Shown piece after piece: positions 1 to 12,894 of a DNA stretch of 64,000 nucleotides. Source of the DNA: Corbicula japonica (taxonomy: Eukaryota > Mollusca > Bivalvia > Venerida > Cyrenidae); contig JAZAYU010000223.1 in the NCBI GenBank assembly GCA_038501625.1, positions 186,001 through 250,000 of the forward strand, written 5' to 3'. The first letter of the stretch is position 1; each line of letters begins with the position of its first letter. The notes beneath the pieces are model-generated. The model was not told the DNA's origin. It worked only from the letters and a program-made list of their open reading frames with translations, and did not search any database. A program made the translations under genes and the position numbers.

Positions 1-14
1 GTCTTTTAAAGAGA

Positions 15-245
15 GATTTTGCTTTTTTGCGCTTTCTAGTGCAAATGTTGTGAATGTTCTCAGAAGTTAACGGAAGTTTAGCGAATGTGAGGTGACCATT
101 GTTTAAAGTAAAAACAAGAGGTCAGCGATTTTGCAATTTGTTTGCGATTTCCGGTGCAATTTCGGTGAATGTTCTCAGAAGTTACCGGAAGTTTTGGGAA
201 TTTGACATGACCATTGTTTAAGGTAAACATAGGGGATCAGCATGG
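15..245. repeat. Two-copy tandem repeat of about 112-120 bp
   Basis: Two adjacent units share a core reading gtgaatgttctcagaagtta followed by cggaagttt and a second shared block ccattgtttaa, then a purine-rich spacer ending in tcagc. The units differ by scattered substitutions and short indels. No coding potential is seen. It may continue to the left of the window. Confidence 0.7.
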
Positions 246-1830
246 GCAATTTTTTTTTATCTAATATCACAAGCGTACTCAATGGGGCGGCGGTACGCTA
301 AAAGACAGTCCTCAATACGATCAATTTGCTGCGGACGACAGAGATAAACAACTAGGATGGCCACATGAGGTTAATTGCACTTTATGATTACACGTTCAGC
401 GTGGTAGCATCAAGAATGATTTTGTTTATTGAACTAGTCTAATATCAATTTATAGGATAAATGGCGACACGTTACCTCAGTTACAAGTACTTCGTAAGTC
501 AAGTTTGTTGAAAACTCATTTCAATCCATAACTACAAATGTAGTTGTTATCAGCTAATCAACCTCATAATTTTGCATTTCACGAGCGCACTATTGGAATG
601 TTATAACCCGAGCTGCGAGAGTTGGATCTCTTCATTAGTTATGAACATTACATTTTATCTTTTATTCGCAATTACTCATTCAGAGGGACATTTATATATT
701 ATGCTCTTTCTCAAAGATGTGCATAAAAGTGCCTAGTTTTGAGCTTGTTGCGCAAAACCTGCCATGTTTTTTTTAGATCTATCTATTTGCCTGTCCTTTT
801 CATATCCAAGTTGGAGCACTAATTACGATGCGGGATTTTATGTTTTAGAAATGCTTAAAAGTCTTTAACAGGCTAAATGAAACCGAGCCTGCAATATTTT
901 CACATTTTTCGTCTTCGGTGGTTTTCAAAGTGACCTTATTATCTATTTTAAGAAAAAAACTTAAACGATTGTTTTAAAATAGAAACTTGTTAACCATTCT
1001 ATACGTGCATCTGTATTTTTATCATTTAAACTTTAACTATTTAATTTATGTTACAAAACTTCCGCCGCCATAATATTCAAAACTTGCCCTTGAATATATG
1101 AATTATTAACGAAATACGAATTGATTTATTTTGATTCCCCTATTCCCTCTCAAAACCGCATCTATCCATGAGTTCTTTTCTTTGATGATAGATTAATTTA
1201 AATACAAATAGTGCTTCTTGAGTTTCTGTAATAGTTTCAGAGAAAATCGTTCAAACTAAAACAAAAGATATGAGCAGCATAAAGCTTAAGTGAAAATAAT
1301 AAATGCATCAGCATCCTACTTTATTGTTTACTGTCTTTTAACGCTCGTCAACTTCAAGTTTGACGAGATCTGCTGACCCAACTAAAACTACTCTTTATGA
1401 ATGTTGGTAATGAATACTGAATATTATAAGCATGGCTTTTCTGTTCAATGTACAAATAAGCATCGACTGTGGAAAGTTCTATGGTACCTCTTTGAGCATT
1501 CGCGTTAATGTAACATATTCATCCGATTCGCTAGTGCTTAAACAACGTAATTATTTCTACACGTTCTGAATAAATTATAAATTACGTCTACTAGAGACAT
1601 TATTATTGATATTAATGCCTTTTGCCGGTACTCGTCTTCTTCATTTTTCAATAAATCAAACATCAGCCGTTCAACTTGAAACTTGAAACCTCAACTAAAT
1701 TCACATTCAAATAGTTTGTCAGATACAATCTGTGTGACATTGATCAACAGAAAACTGGCCATATCATTGACTTACATTGGTCCAAAAGTAAATACAAGCA
1801 CGAATACATACCTACTTATTCTATTAATTT
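246..1830. other. AT-rich intergenic stretch
   Basis: No credible open frame or structured RNA is seen. Around 870-935 there is a short, decayed, reverse-oriented match to interspersed repeat family A (gagcctgcaatattttcac block). The rest shows no recognisable feature. Confidence 0.5.
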
Positions 1831-1835
1831 ATTTG

Positions 1836-2260
1836 CTAATGACCGACTAGCTTTTTGGAAAGCTAAAACTTGTACACAAGTAATATTTTGCCATGAAGGT
1901 TTTCATCACGTGAATTTCTAAAAAAAGACGCATAACATTTTTTCTACACCCTGTAGAAAATACAACACACGTATGTTTATATAATTTAACATGTCGTTAT
2001 ATATCGGCTCAATTTCTGATTTGATGTTACTACAACGTCCAGATATTGTTTCATCAACATTTAGAAGACTTTTCTTGCAAATAGGGGGAACGGAATAGCA
2101 TTCCAAAGCTCTAGACGGGCGGCTTTGTCTAAAGTGACCACGTCCGGTGCCGCTGTTAACCGGTGTTACCCTTCAAAGTTCAAGTTTGGTCCATTATAAT
2201 ATGTCGGTCAGGATGACCGACAATTATATGGGTCGCGACAAGGGCAAATTTGAGCGAACT
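1836..2260. repeat. Decayed fragment of fold-back element family X
   Basis: Positions 1836-1880 carry the family X end motif (gctaatgaccgactagcttt and an adjoining ggaaagctaaaacttgta). Positions about 2140-2235 carry the family X centre: a ttaaccggtgtt block, tttggtccattataatatg, then gtcggtca facing tgaccgac. Both signals also occur in the large palindrome at 15.4-19.9 kb, at its ends and its centre. The two parts here lie only about 300 bp apart, so most of the arm is missing. Confidence 0.6.
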
Positions 2261-2261
2261 G

Positions 2262-3148
2262 CGACATCCTAGCAATATGCCCTGGGTCACTTCAATACCT
2301 CCGGCCAAGGTAAGTTAAAATCCTTATTAGAAATGTAGATGTAATTTCGCTCAGAAGTAAAAACATACGAGTCATCACTCTGTCAAATGTAAACGAAATG
2401 CAATAACTCGACAATAGGCGCTGGGACATTTTCTGATAATACTTATGACCAAATTTCTTAAAAATCATTAAAAAGTAGAAATTAAGGGAATTCAGCACAG
2501 GCAATTGTGATGGACTGGCGGCTGGACGGAATTACTATACCGTCTTTGCTATACTCCAATAAAAACATAACACCATATGCAAGGCCAGAAGAGAGTTTAT
2601 TTCGAGATTTGCATCCGAAAATGTACGAACACGATTAAATAAACTCATAAAACTGCATTAAAATGCCATTCTTCTATTACATAAATATGCTTGAATCAAT
2701 CTAATACCAATCAACAAACAAAGATGTATACAACCGACATTTTAAAATACTGATATACACTTTCTCAAATCAAAAAGTTACAACCATGGATAAAAGAACT
2801 GTTTTTTAAAAGCCTTGCTATTTTTTTAATTATGAAAACATACGTCTGTGCCAATAAACTTAAATTTTAGCTACTTGCAATAAGTTTTCAAAACATGAAA
2901 TTGGCTCGCTGCGCAACCCGACTCGCCCAGGAAAAACCATCTTTATTCTTTATTTTGTGGAAACCTGTATCCGTTTGTCAGATGTCAGATCGCTTAATGT
3001 TGGACCTCATATTTTGCGAAGACGTATGCTTTCATTCATACCAAAACAAAATGTACAAATAAATTGCAAAGGAATTTAAACAAAAACGAATGACAATTGA
3101 ATAACGTACACTCGCTGCGAAGCCGTCTGGCAGAATGACCCTCTTTAA
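2262..3148. other. AT-rich intergenic stretch
   Basis: Only short chance open frames occur. A 70-codon minus-strand frame at 2292-2504 has no family features. I see nothing else in it. Confidence 0.4.
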
Positions 3149-3152
3149 ACCC

Positions 3153-3692
3153 CAGTTACAAAGAGCCATCAGTGATCGATCGCTAGTTATTTTATCCAAA
3201 TTATGGAGTGAACCGATGACAAGGGATTTACCACCGATATCAACTATTGGTCAACTGATTGCCACCTATCAATTACTCTTGGGGAAAGATGAGTTTCGTC
3301 GGTGAAAAATAACCGAACTGGATTTTTAGACATGTTTAAAAATCTCGATTGGTGAAAATATTTTACAAATAACCCATCGACAACTTGTCTTCAACCGATC
3401 ATCGTGTCTAAAACCGTTATCACTGGTCGACAACCTGTCTACAACCGATATCTCCGATGGACCACCGATAAGCAACCGGTCAACTTATACTCACCACCGA
3501 AAGAAAAACAGATGAGAATTATAGTGTACCAGCAACCCATGAAATATTTTTAACCCATCGAACACTCGTCAATCACTGATGGCTGGTTACACAGGAAAAC
3601 AGAAATAAACTAACGCATGACAGCCGATCAAAGCAGCGAGCACCTTAAAATAAAATAACCGATTGGGCACCGATCGTCTGTGTAACTTGGGC
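3153..3692. mobile_element. Possible MITE or fold-back remnant with CCCAGTTACA-type ends
   Basis: The left side reads cccagttacaaagagccatc agtgatcgat. Its inverted counterpart occurs twice on the right: near 3572-3600 (atcactgatggctggttaca) and at the outer end near 3665-3692 (cgatcgtctgtgtaacttgg). The interior is full of degenerate accgat / ggtcga elements. There is no transposase frame and I could not define a target duplication, so this is a non-autonomous remnant at best. Confidence 0.4.
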
Positions 3693-5480
3693 CTTACACA
3701 TTATAGACAACACATCATGCTAGCGTTACGCTTCAATACACAAACTGACCACTAGTCACCCTTATGTATACGTAACGCGATAGACAAAAATTTCACGCTA
3801 TTACTATCGAAACGCGTGAAATATTTAATATCGCCTTCGACGGGGGATAAAAATATAAAAGGTTGTTATTGCTTTTTATTTTAATGGATTTTAATATCAC
3901 ATCGCTTAGTTAAAAAATGAAAACTAAACATTATTTTCCGGAATCTTCCTTCAACAAATACTAGCATCATCCTAGTAAGCAGTCTGCAGTTAAATAATAC
4001 AAATTGTGTAGCATGTCCTCAAATACATTCAACAGTGAACGCACTGACCGTGCATGCGTGGATGGTAAGCGTTTGGGGTTATGTTTAATTTCTTAACGCT
4101 TTTTAAAATAAAAGAAAATTAAACATTATTTTCTGGAATGTTTCTTCAACAAATATCGTTATCCTAATTGACATAAATATCACTTAAAAAGAAGTAGGAA
4201 ATATACAGTACTCCAATGGGCAAACTTTTAAAATCAAGATTAGTACACAAATACTCATAGCAAGCTAAATTTGTGAAATAATCTAAAACAGTATTGGTTT
4301 TTGTCAATGTTTACTTTTTTTAACACTCAGTTCATGGTCACTAGCAGTAACATCAAACGAAATTACTGTTCATAATAAAACAATTCCTGTATTAAAATCA
4401 AAACCTATAAACTCTTAAAGCCAGTTGTCAAAAATAATGTCATGTTTTAAAGAATACAGCAAAATATTTTGATATTGAAATAACAAAGATGCATGACATT
4501 GAAATCTAATGAGAGCTGAAAACAGACTTCCTAAGTGATTAAAGTCTTAATAAGTCTGAATTGAGCGAGTTAAATTAAAGTTGTCACAGGAAAATACATT
4601 TCTTAAATAAAATTTTGCAGACCACAAGACCTCAACTAGTACCTATATTCATTTTATTAGGTTAAGAACCTTCTCCAGTCCTCATTGCACAGTCTTTGGT
4701 AAAAAATAAAAATAACAACGTCTCTGTAACGGATTAATGCATTTCATTGAAACTTCACAAATAATCGTTATTAATGTATCTTCGTTTTACATTTACATAC
4801 GTTGAGAAAATTTAGAAAAGTAAAGAGAAAAAGCTTGATCTAAAAATTCCCTAAAATTCTATTTACTTAATTCTCACAAAACTAAACAAAACAAAACATT
4901 ATTATAATGCCCAAATGATTAAAATGATCCTGACAACAAGATCTTGTGACCTTTAAAATAACTTTCAATTATCAATTTAGAAATCAACGTTTGTCACCCA
5001 TTTACGCAACCACAAAGCGACAAGGATTTGAAGGTCAAACACACTTTTACATTTTTTTATATTGTTTACACATTTAAGTCAAAATGACACAACATATTGT
5101 TGTTAGTATCACATTCTTGCATATTCCTTATGTGTGATTTTATGAAAATAGAATTTTAGGTATTTGTTAGACCTACTTATTTTTCTTTACTGTTCTAACG
5201 TGTCGTACCATATTCAAAATAAAGATAGAATAATAACATCTGTTTGTGCAGTTTCATTTAACGTCATTTTCCGATGAAGATATTTATATAAATTTCTTTT
5301 TTTTATCGATGATCGTGCATTGATGACTGTAGACGGCCCTGAAACTATTTTCTTTTGCAATTGACAGTGTTCATCTCCCTTTCAACACACTCAAATAATT
5401 GCAAAGTCAAGTTACGCTTACTGACAGTCTCTTCATATGTGACAAAGTCTGTAAAAATGCAACATAAAGTGTTCACTATA
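3693..5480. other. AT-rich intergenic stretch
   Basis: A short repeat appears twice: near 3925-3955 (aaacattattttccggaatc) and 4115-4150 (aaacattattttctggaatg), both followed by ttcttcaacaaata. Otherwise there is no gene, RNA or clear element. Confidence 0.45.
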
Positions 5481-5499
5481 CATGACATGAACATGAACG

Positions 5500-6490
5500 A
5501 TTCAACATACCATGGTCACTAAAACAAAAATGCCTACAGTGGTCACGAGACCGATGAAATATAATGATTACTTAACTGTGGTCATTTAGAAAACGGTACA
5601 ACGATCAATAAAATAATGACACATACAGAAACCTCTTATATAATAGACCCGCTCTAGCCACTAAAACAAAGAAATACAAATTGGTAATTTAACAATTGAA
5701 TATATACTGAATAAAAAAAATAATCAGTATCCACGTTTATGCTTATATTCTCATTAACATTTTTTCATTTTATAAGGACCGCTTTAAATAATATTTTATT
5801 AACGAATATCAGTTCTTTTTAAGTTTAATGGCTCATTAAGATAATCTTCCACAAGACTTGAGCAACTGTTCATATAATAAAAATAAATCAAGGATCTCCA
5901 AACACTACATTTTCAATTGTAAGGGAGGTAATTTTATTTTAATTGTAATTTTAATAAATGTGAATACTTTAAGAATCACTGATTCTTCCGGAAAGCATTA
6001 TTATAGCAAAGCGATAAAAACAAAGTTGTGAATGACGATTTTCAATAAATTTTATTTCTTGGCAATGATTGTAAAACTGCAAATTTGTTCAAATAAAGAA
6101 TTTCTATTTTTTGTTTTCTAATTTTTCCAATATTACAGTTAGAAAAGTGGATACTTTTTATTTTTGCTGAGTAGACTATATAATTCACAAAAATAATTAA
6201 ACATATTGTAATAATAAAAACAATGATAATCCAATGATCTCACACAGTGGTTATAAAAACATTCAATGGTCAATACAACAATGGTCACTTAAAGAATGAC
6301 CAAGGTCCCTTAAACAGTGAAATACACAATGATAATAAAATATGAAATATACAGTGGAAACTAAAACTAAAGTAAATTATAGATTTGCCGCTTAAACAAT
6401 GTTATATACAATTGTCTTTAAAAAATGAAACAATGGTAACTAACACATGAAAAATTACAATAGTTACTCAAACGATTATTGTTTTTAACC
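5500..6490. repeat. Degenerate tandem repeats around an atggtcactaaaaca core
   Basis: Blocks at about 5505-5660 and 6230-6480 are built from loosely repeated units of roughly 25-35 bp around a ggtcact(t/a)aaa core alternating with aaatacacaatg-like segments. The units are too diverged to count exactly. No coding potential is seen. Confidence 0.4.
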
Positions 6491-6559
6491 AGTTTATAAT
6501 TGTAGAACAATTTGATATATACCTATGATCTTTTTACCCTTAAATCAAAATGTTTTAAC

Positions 6560-7250
6560 AACCAACATACTGAGTTTTAGACTGGGTTTCAAAATCTTTA
6601 CGGAAACCAATTTTCAATTGAAGGTCGCAGTTACCCTGACCTAAGAGCCCAAAATACATAAGGTTCACCTACTAGCCAAGAACGATATATGTTGATGAGT
6701 AGAAACTTCCGTTCTTCAGTTATTGATCTGAAAACACTTTTCAGTTAAAAGTCACTATGACATTTACCTTTTTACAGAAACAACAATTTGGGTTCATCTG
6801 ATTATGATTAACTTATGAACTATAATGTTTGATGACTACAGGTCAAACCATTTTTCAATTATATACTAAAAACAATTTTCAATAGAAGGTCAATATGCCA
6901 GTGACCTTTGAACTTTTGTTTACCTTTGAACTTTTGTTCCCACAATAAACAGGAATCATCGTACATATCGTAATTTTTTATCAGAAACCAATGTTTATTT
7001 GAAGTTCGCGGTGATCTTTGACTTTTTGACTCAAAAATAGGGACCGTCTTCTGACCACTAGCAATATATATATATATACAATACTTAATATGGTGATTGT
7101 AAGTCACGCCCTTCGTAAGTTATTGATGGGAAACAATTTTTTAATGGACAGGAAGACAATGCGATACTATATATGCCACCTTTCAGGGGCATACAATGAC
7201 TAACAAGAAAAGTATAACACACACGTGTTATATGTGGACGACATTCATGC
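6560..7250. repeat. Interspersed repeat with caattgaaggtc / gtgacctttga units
   Basis: Several diverged units carry a ttttcaattgaaggtc block followed by gtgacctttgaactttt. The stretch ends at about 7190 in a gggcata-type terminus followed by a 44-bp hairpin-bearing segment. Repeats of this composition are common in bivalve genomes as far as I recall; that is recollection, not a search. The 82-codon frame at 6859-7107 falls inside the repeat and is not a gene. Confidence 0.5.
7202..7245. repeat. 44-bp hairpin repeat, copy 1
   Basis: This contains a perfect 8-bp stem TATAACAC/GTGTTATA with a 4-nt loop (acac), followed by tgtggacgacatt. A near-identical 44-bp copy lies at 52121-52164 with the same stem and a different loop (agat). 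Confidence 0.7.
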
Positions 7251-7935
7251 TAATGATGTAATGTCCTTGAGCCAAGTTGTGGATTGAATTGATTGTATAT
7301 ATGAAGTGAATAGTTGTTTGACCTATGATATGAAATAGACATCAAGTATAAGTAGTTATATAAGTAGTAAATTTTATTGAATATCACATATGACTGGCAA
7401 TGATGTGATTATGATATTGATATAGAGTTGCTTTTATATCACGTGTGATTATCACGTTATTACCTAATTACGGCTCACGGATTATCCCTGGAATAATAGA
7501 ATATCCACAATAACTGAATTTCACTTGAATAATTTTATTAAACAACCAAAGTTTGAATGTAAGTGGTTAAGAAATTCAGTGCTTTTTATTGTGGACAGTT
7601 CCAGTAGGGTAAACATGTGACTGCAGGGTGAGAAGTGTCATAAATATAAAAAGACAATGCTAAAAAGATGGGTAAATAAGATAATAATTAAAAGTCTTTG
7701 AAGTGAGAAACCTAAATGCAATTAAGATTGACATGTCATAATCAAAGTAGGAAGTGTCAGTCAAGTTGAAGGTTTAAAATGCAATTAATATTGAAATGAC
7801 AATTTATCTGATTAACCCATAATACATGTATCTTTCTTGAATTTTTGAAGATGATAATTTTCTGCAAGTTACAAAGTTGCAAAATAAAAAAAAATAAAAT
7901 AAAAGATTACAAACAAAAATAAGAAAATCATGAAA

Positions 7936-7997
7936 TGCATAACATTATTATAAAATATTACATGATGTATTACATAAATTCTTTATAATGTTATGCA
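7936..7997. other. Inverted repeat hairpin
   Basis: tgcataacattat (7936-7948) is perfectly complementary to ataatgttatgca (7985-7997), leaving a 36-nt AT-rich loop. It may be a small MITE core or an arbitrary AT-rich palindrome. No flanking duplication was resolved. Confidence 0.55.
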
Positions 7998-7999
7998 AG

Positions 8000-10540
8000 A
8001 AATTTTTACTACATAATAATATCTTCAAGAATATCAGCATGGATGAAAGATCCCTGGCTAGAGGGAAGTGGATATTGTCCGCATAAGTTAAGCAATGTAT
8101 TAAAAACATTTAGTTAGACTAGATTTCACAAAACATAGACATGAGAACTTCTGACGTACATGTAAATAGATGTTGCAATATTAAATGATACAAAGTAAAA
8201 AGGTGTTTTATGCAATCCACAGTGTAAACAATGGTTCCTTGTGATAAGATATTTGCTGTAAATTTAACAGAAAATTCTGAACCTTGAAGTAAGTTTCGCT
8301 CATCTGACATAACTTGAGCATTGAAATGTTTAACTGAAACTTAGATAAAAGTGTCAAGGTTTATATTTGTCAGGGAAAAGGCAAGCATTAATTGAAAAGA
8401 TTCATAGAAATTCTCATAGTATTTTCATATCAAGCAGTTAAAGCATGCATTATATAATCTTGAGCTGGAGGTGGTCAGAAACAGGTGCAGTTTCAGTATC
8501 TTTATGGTGTATCATGACTAATCTTGTCTGTATATTTAAGTTAAAGATATTGTAAAATTAATATGGCTAATTATGTATGTAGGTATTCTTGCCAGTAATT
8601 ATGTTAATATACTTAAGGACATTAAAAAGGATGGTGGGGATAATTGCATTTTGACAAGGAAATATACATATTATCAACATTTTCACAGTTTCATAATACC
8701 GAATGCATTGCAGTAATTTAGATACCAAAATTATGAAAATTTATTAATAATTAAAAAGTTATTGCGTAATAAAAACTGTACCCCGAAAATAAAAAAAAAC
8801 TTTTTGCTAAATGTGACAATTAATTGGTTCAATCTGTTTCCTGTTGTTCATTGTCATTAAGTATATTTTATCAAATGTGGAAATTAAATGTATTGTTTTT
8901 GTTGTTGTTGTAATTGTTTTTTAGATGCAAGGCAGGTATTGATGCTGGGGACGAGAAGGATATTATTATTAATTGATTATGGCAAATGGTTCCAAATTTA
9001 TAGTACCATAATTCAAAAGAGAAAAGTTATATAGATGCCTCAAAATTACTATTGGTTTAAACAGTATTTATTTCAAATTATACATATACATCGATGTATA
9101 ACAGAGCAAGACAATACAAGTATATTTGAGAGGATGAGAAAACAAGCTATCAGATGATAGCTTATATTAATTCTTCTCCCCGAAAATTACTATTCTGCCA
9201 TGCAAAAAATGTCTACAGCTAAAAGATTGACTTAATTTTCTATACCTAAAGCGGAATATAAGAGGCTCGAATAGGGTATGGATTTCTTTCTGTAGGTCCT
9301 TTTCCTCCAACAAAATATCAACTGAATTTGCATGTCCACTTTTAATTTTTTTTTGCTTTGTCAATAATGAAATACAGCCGACCACATGCACTTATCCACT
9401 TTTTGAACTTGTGTTCATTTGTGGGTATAAAGATTTTGGTTTTCAGATCATGCATCAACACAAGCTAATTTTTAGTAAACTGAATGCAAGTCATACAAAA
9501 ATTTGTACAGCTAACAAGGTTGCTTAGGTCAATAATCTTATCAGTGAATCTATTTTTACCTGTGGATCCTTCCTATACAATATTTACATGCACAGGGAGG
9601 GAAATCAAACATAATTTACTGAAAGGGGAGAGCAGTCAAACATAACTTAATGAAAGGGATGTTCAAAAAGTTCTTCTACCTCGTCAAATTCACTCAACAA
9701 TTTCACTTCAAAAACTAAGGTTTCTACCCATAAAAACGTTTATAACATTACATTTCATTTCTAAAACAATAACTTTGAATACTAAGTAACAAAAAACATG
9801 TATTTACCATGTATTTACCAAAACAACATCTTTCCTGAACTTTTTTAGTAACCCTCTTTTCTCTCTTGGGTCAAACTAGTTGTACATATTAAACATCCTC
9901 TATTAATAGTTAATAATAAACATAATACATGACCCATAATTCGTCCAGAAAATATAGTTTTTCTCCATTCAGTCGAATATTGCTCACCCAAATCATCCCC
10001 CCTCACAACATACTGACAAATTTTAAAAGAAATTTGATAACGATTTATTGATAATTTGCTAATATCCAAAACAAGTGCAAAAATGCCGTTAGTTGAGTAA
10101 TTGAGTAATGACACATTTGTTAGTTCTAATGTTACAGACACATTCGTTCTGTTTTGCATACATGTGCATCTTAATTTTGACTAATTTTTCGATTTTAATT
10201 TTCACAATTTACAAGTTGTATAAGTACCAAAATGTATTAAGACCAAAAGTGGTAAAAGTAAATGCTATTTTATTTAAAGCTGAAAAACACATTTATCTAA
10301 TGGTACTAAAAGATGGGAGTATTGTACAGTCTGATAAACCGTTACACTTCAACTTTCTAACATTCAAAACTAACTGGAAGAATCTGTCAAGTTTGAGAGC
10401 TCTCTAGTCTATAGGTCATCATTTTAAGTAAAGGCCCCTCTAAAATAAAGTGTTTTCGTTGAAATGGTATGAAAATGTATTAACCATATTTTCTTTGGTG
10501 GAGTTTAAATTTAAACTATCAAATTAACGGTTGATAGAAG
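8000..10540. other. AT-rich intergenic stretch
   Basis: Open frames of 63 to 104 codons occur on both strands (for example 9845-10159 minus and 10108-10407 plus), overlap one another and lack family features. A 25-bp segment near 9929-9953 (gacccataattcgtccag core) recurs at 54301-54325. An AATAAA on the minus strand near 10268-10273 could be the polyadenylation signal of the minus-strand gene at 10545-12456. Confidence 0.4.
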
Positions 10541-10544
10541 ACAA

Positions 10545-12456
10545 TCATTCAGTATTTCGATGCAAATTACTTAAATTCGGGAACAGTACGAATATATCCG
10601 AATCATCCGAAGAGAACCGTTTGCATATAGCTTTTTTTCTTTGATACAGATAACATTTATGAAAAGCAACATCGTTTAGCTTTAGCAACACCAAGTGATG
10701 TATGAAAATAGTACAAGCAACAAAATCGTCTTCAAAAAATGCTTTTTCTACACATTTTGACCACTGATTTTGTGACACATTATTTCCATATACTGACGTT
10801 TTCTTATTTTGAAATGACCCTTTAAGAACCATGGGATGATAGTTTTTAAGAAAATTCGGAGTGCATAGTGATATCATTTGACGCTGACTAAAAAACTCAT
10901 TATACTTAAGGGTTTCCCAGTTTCTAATCGGTTCTGCCAAAACCAAAGCCAAAATAAGCTGGGCTAGTCTTGGTTTCCTGATTGTATTGAGAAATTCACT
11001 ACAAAAATTTCCCTTAACGGCTTCAGCAAAGTAGTGTATTGATGCTGGTTCAAAATCTAAGAACAATTTGTCGTATTTGGTGTCGGAGTTGTTCGGTGGT
11101 TCGCAATATCTACCCTCATTATCAGTCCACAGCCATTGTTGGCCACGACAGACAGCATATAAGCCATATACCCAAAAATCATTAAGGTCCCATTTAAATA
11201 TGTCTCTACCTAATCTCACCAACCTTACATTGTTTTTTGGACAGCAACCAAGTAAATTATGTATGAAAATTGTTTTTAAATAGTCATCTTTAGTTTTTAT
11301 AGTGATAACTGGAAGGCTTTCTAGTCTAAGCTCGTTATCAGAATAGACAAGGCATTCAGTTAATTCTTCTGATGCTCCGAATTTATAGGAATCAATTCTG
11401 CTTATTTCAAGTTGCCATGCTTTATTTGCTTTGTTTTGTGTCATGTATTTTTCAAATCTTCCACATCTGAATCGAAGACCTTTGAAGTGGTTGGTTCGAA
11501 TTAAAGCCACCAACTTATTAGAGTTATCAGTGAATTTGAGTATGAAATCGCGATTAGGATCAAAATCGAGATTAGGATCAGGCAAGTCTACAGTAGCGCT
11601 TCTGAACCAAATATCTCTATTAGCTGCAGGAAGGAAATCGATTGTATCTGTAGAAATTTGTGATACACTTCTAGAAAAATTTGTTTCGTCAAAATAGAAG
11701 TCAATCTTTCTTGGGAGAGTATCATCTAAAAATTTAACCTGTACTTTATGAGTGCTTACATCTTTTATTTCTGACCGTAATATTAGCCCAACTTTGAAAA
11801 CAGAATTCTCTGCAGATTTCTCTTCGTCGATACAATTTATAACATATTCCTCAAATCCTAATAATTTCTTTCTTAATGCTTCCAGGTATGGAGCCAATTC
11901 TTCCTCAATCAAAAGTTTTTTTCTTTCTCTGTTTCCAATGTCAAATTTCTCATTATTCCCCTTTTTAGACACTTCAAAGGACCACCTGGTATCTTTACTG
12001 TGCATTTTACGACTGGCAAGGATCGAAAACACATCATCGCTTAAATTAAGCTCAAGTTTTCTTTGCGTGGGAATATTTATTATTAACTTAAAATTGCTAA
12101 TTTCGTCAAATTCAAAGAAAAAATACATATTTGTTGGAAAATTGGGATGAGGGACCGCCATTTCTATATAATTTTGGTCATAAAAAGACATATCTTTGCG
12201 AACTTTAATATTGCTAGGACAAAACTGTTCGTTTTCTTGACATCTGCATGTAATGATGAAAACATGTCTTCCATCCTTTAGGATTTCTTTAATGCCAGAT
12301 ATGCCACGGCAAGGCATGTTCAAAAGTTCTAGAGCATCTTTCAAATGTGGAACAAGAGCTTCACATATGAATCTTTGTTTTACAGACCAGTATTTCATTT
12401 CTTGGCAACTCTGTTGTTCAGCAGAAGATGTTGTCGAGAAGTGCTTCACAACAATA
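10545..12456 (-). CDS. Unknown protein, large 3' exon with an internal duplication
   Basis: An uninterrupted minus-strand frame of about 637 codons ends in TGA at 10545-10547. I do not recognise the family. Upstream the frame runs on only through a non-ATG (TTG) start, and a strong acceptor lies at 12457-12470 (polypyrimidine tract then TTTCAG), so the true exon probably begins at 12456 and an unseen upstream exon supplies the start. If it is single-exon, the first ATG is at 12398 (617 residues). The N-terminal half holds two diverged repeats of about 140-170 residues. Each runs from an acidic helix (ALVPHLKDAL / ELAPYLEALR) through a hydrophobic strand to a conserved end (LPDPN or VPHPN; final RWSFEVSK / AWQLEISR). 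The C-terminal 275 residues are distinct and contain an aromatic NDFWVYGLY..C..QQWLW segment. No signal peptide, membrane segment or known catalytic motif is seen. The lack of stops over 1.9 kb in AT-rich DNA argues strongly for real coding. Confidence 0.7.
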
Positions 12457-12472
12457 CTGAAATGGAAATAAA
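12457..12472 (-). promoter_or_regulatory. Probable splice acceptor of the unknown minus-strand gene
   Basis: Read on the minus strand, a pyrimidine-rich run ends in TTTCAG directly before the long open frame. The only start codon upstream of it in frame is TTG. This favours an intron here over a translation start. Confidence 0.55.
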
Positions 12473-12559
12473 GCAACAGTGTGACAGATTATATACTAGT
12501 AGTGTACCTGTGGAGATTACAAGACAGTACAGCTTATTAGTCCTTTGTTTTTCATATGG

Positions 12560-12800
12560 GATGTATCAAAATACTGAAAATAGTACAGTTTATTGGTGTA
12601 AATACTAAGCTGCGTTCAACCCGGGGCTGGACGGATTGGGTAGTACTGAACATGAACAGGCTCAATCAAACCGAGTTTGCAATACTTTGATATTTGTCGT
12701 GTTAAGTTACTTTCAAAGTTTCTTTTTTCATCAATTTCTATACCAGTATCACAGTATCGTTGTTTAAACCATGTGGCGGCTGTAAATGTCTTCCCGTACA
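12560..12800 (-). repeat. Interspersed repeat family A, 5' part
   Basis: On the minus strand this carries the family A blocks: a cacgacaaatat segment, gattgagcctgttcatg, ccagccccgggttga and tatttacaccaataaac. The same order is found at 36610-36760 and, in part, at 31190-31360 and 37490-37610. A 61-codon frame across it (12616-12801) is a by-product of the repeat. Confidence 0.65.
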
Positions 12801-12894
12801 TTCAATCAGTGCTATTATCAGTTATGTCCTTTGAAGGTCGTTGAGCACGATACATTTGAACTAAGTTAATAGTACTTCTAAAAAAAACGTTTGT

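Noticed and set aside
9845..10407. Overlapping frames of 104 (minus) and 99 (plus) codons
   Set aside because: Both are antisense to each other in AT-rich DNA and have no recognisable domain.
12616..12801. Minus frame of 61 codons as an upstream exon of the unknown gene
   Set aside because: It lies in interspersed repeat family A, whose copies elsewhere do not keep the frame.
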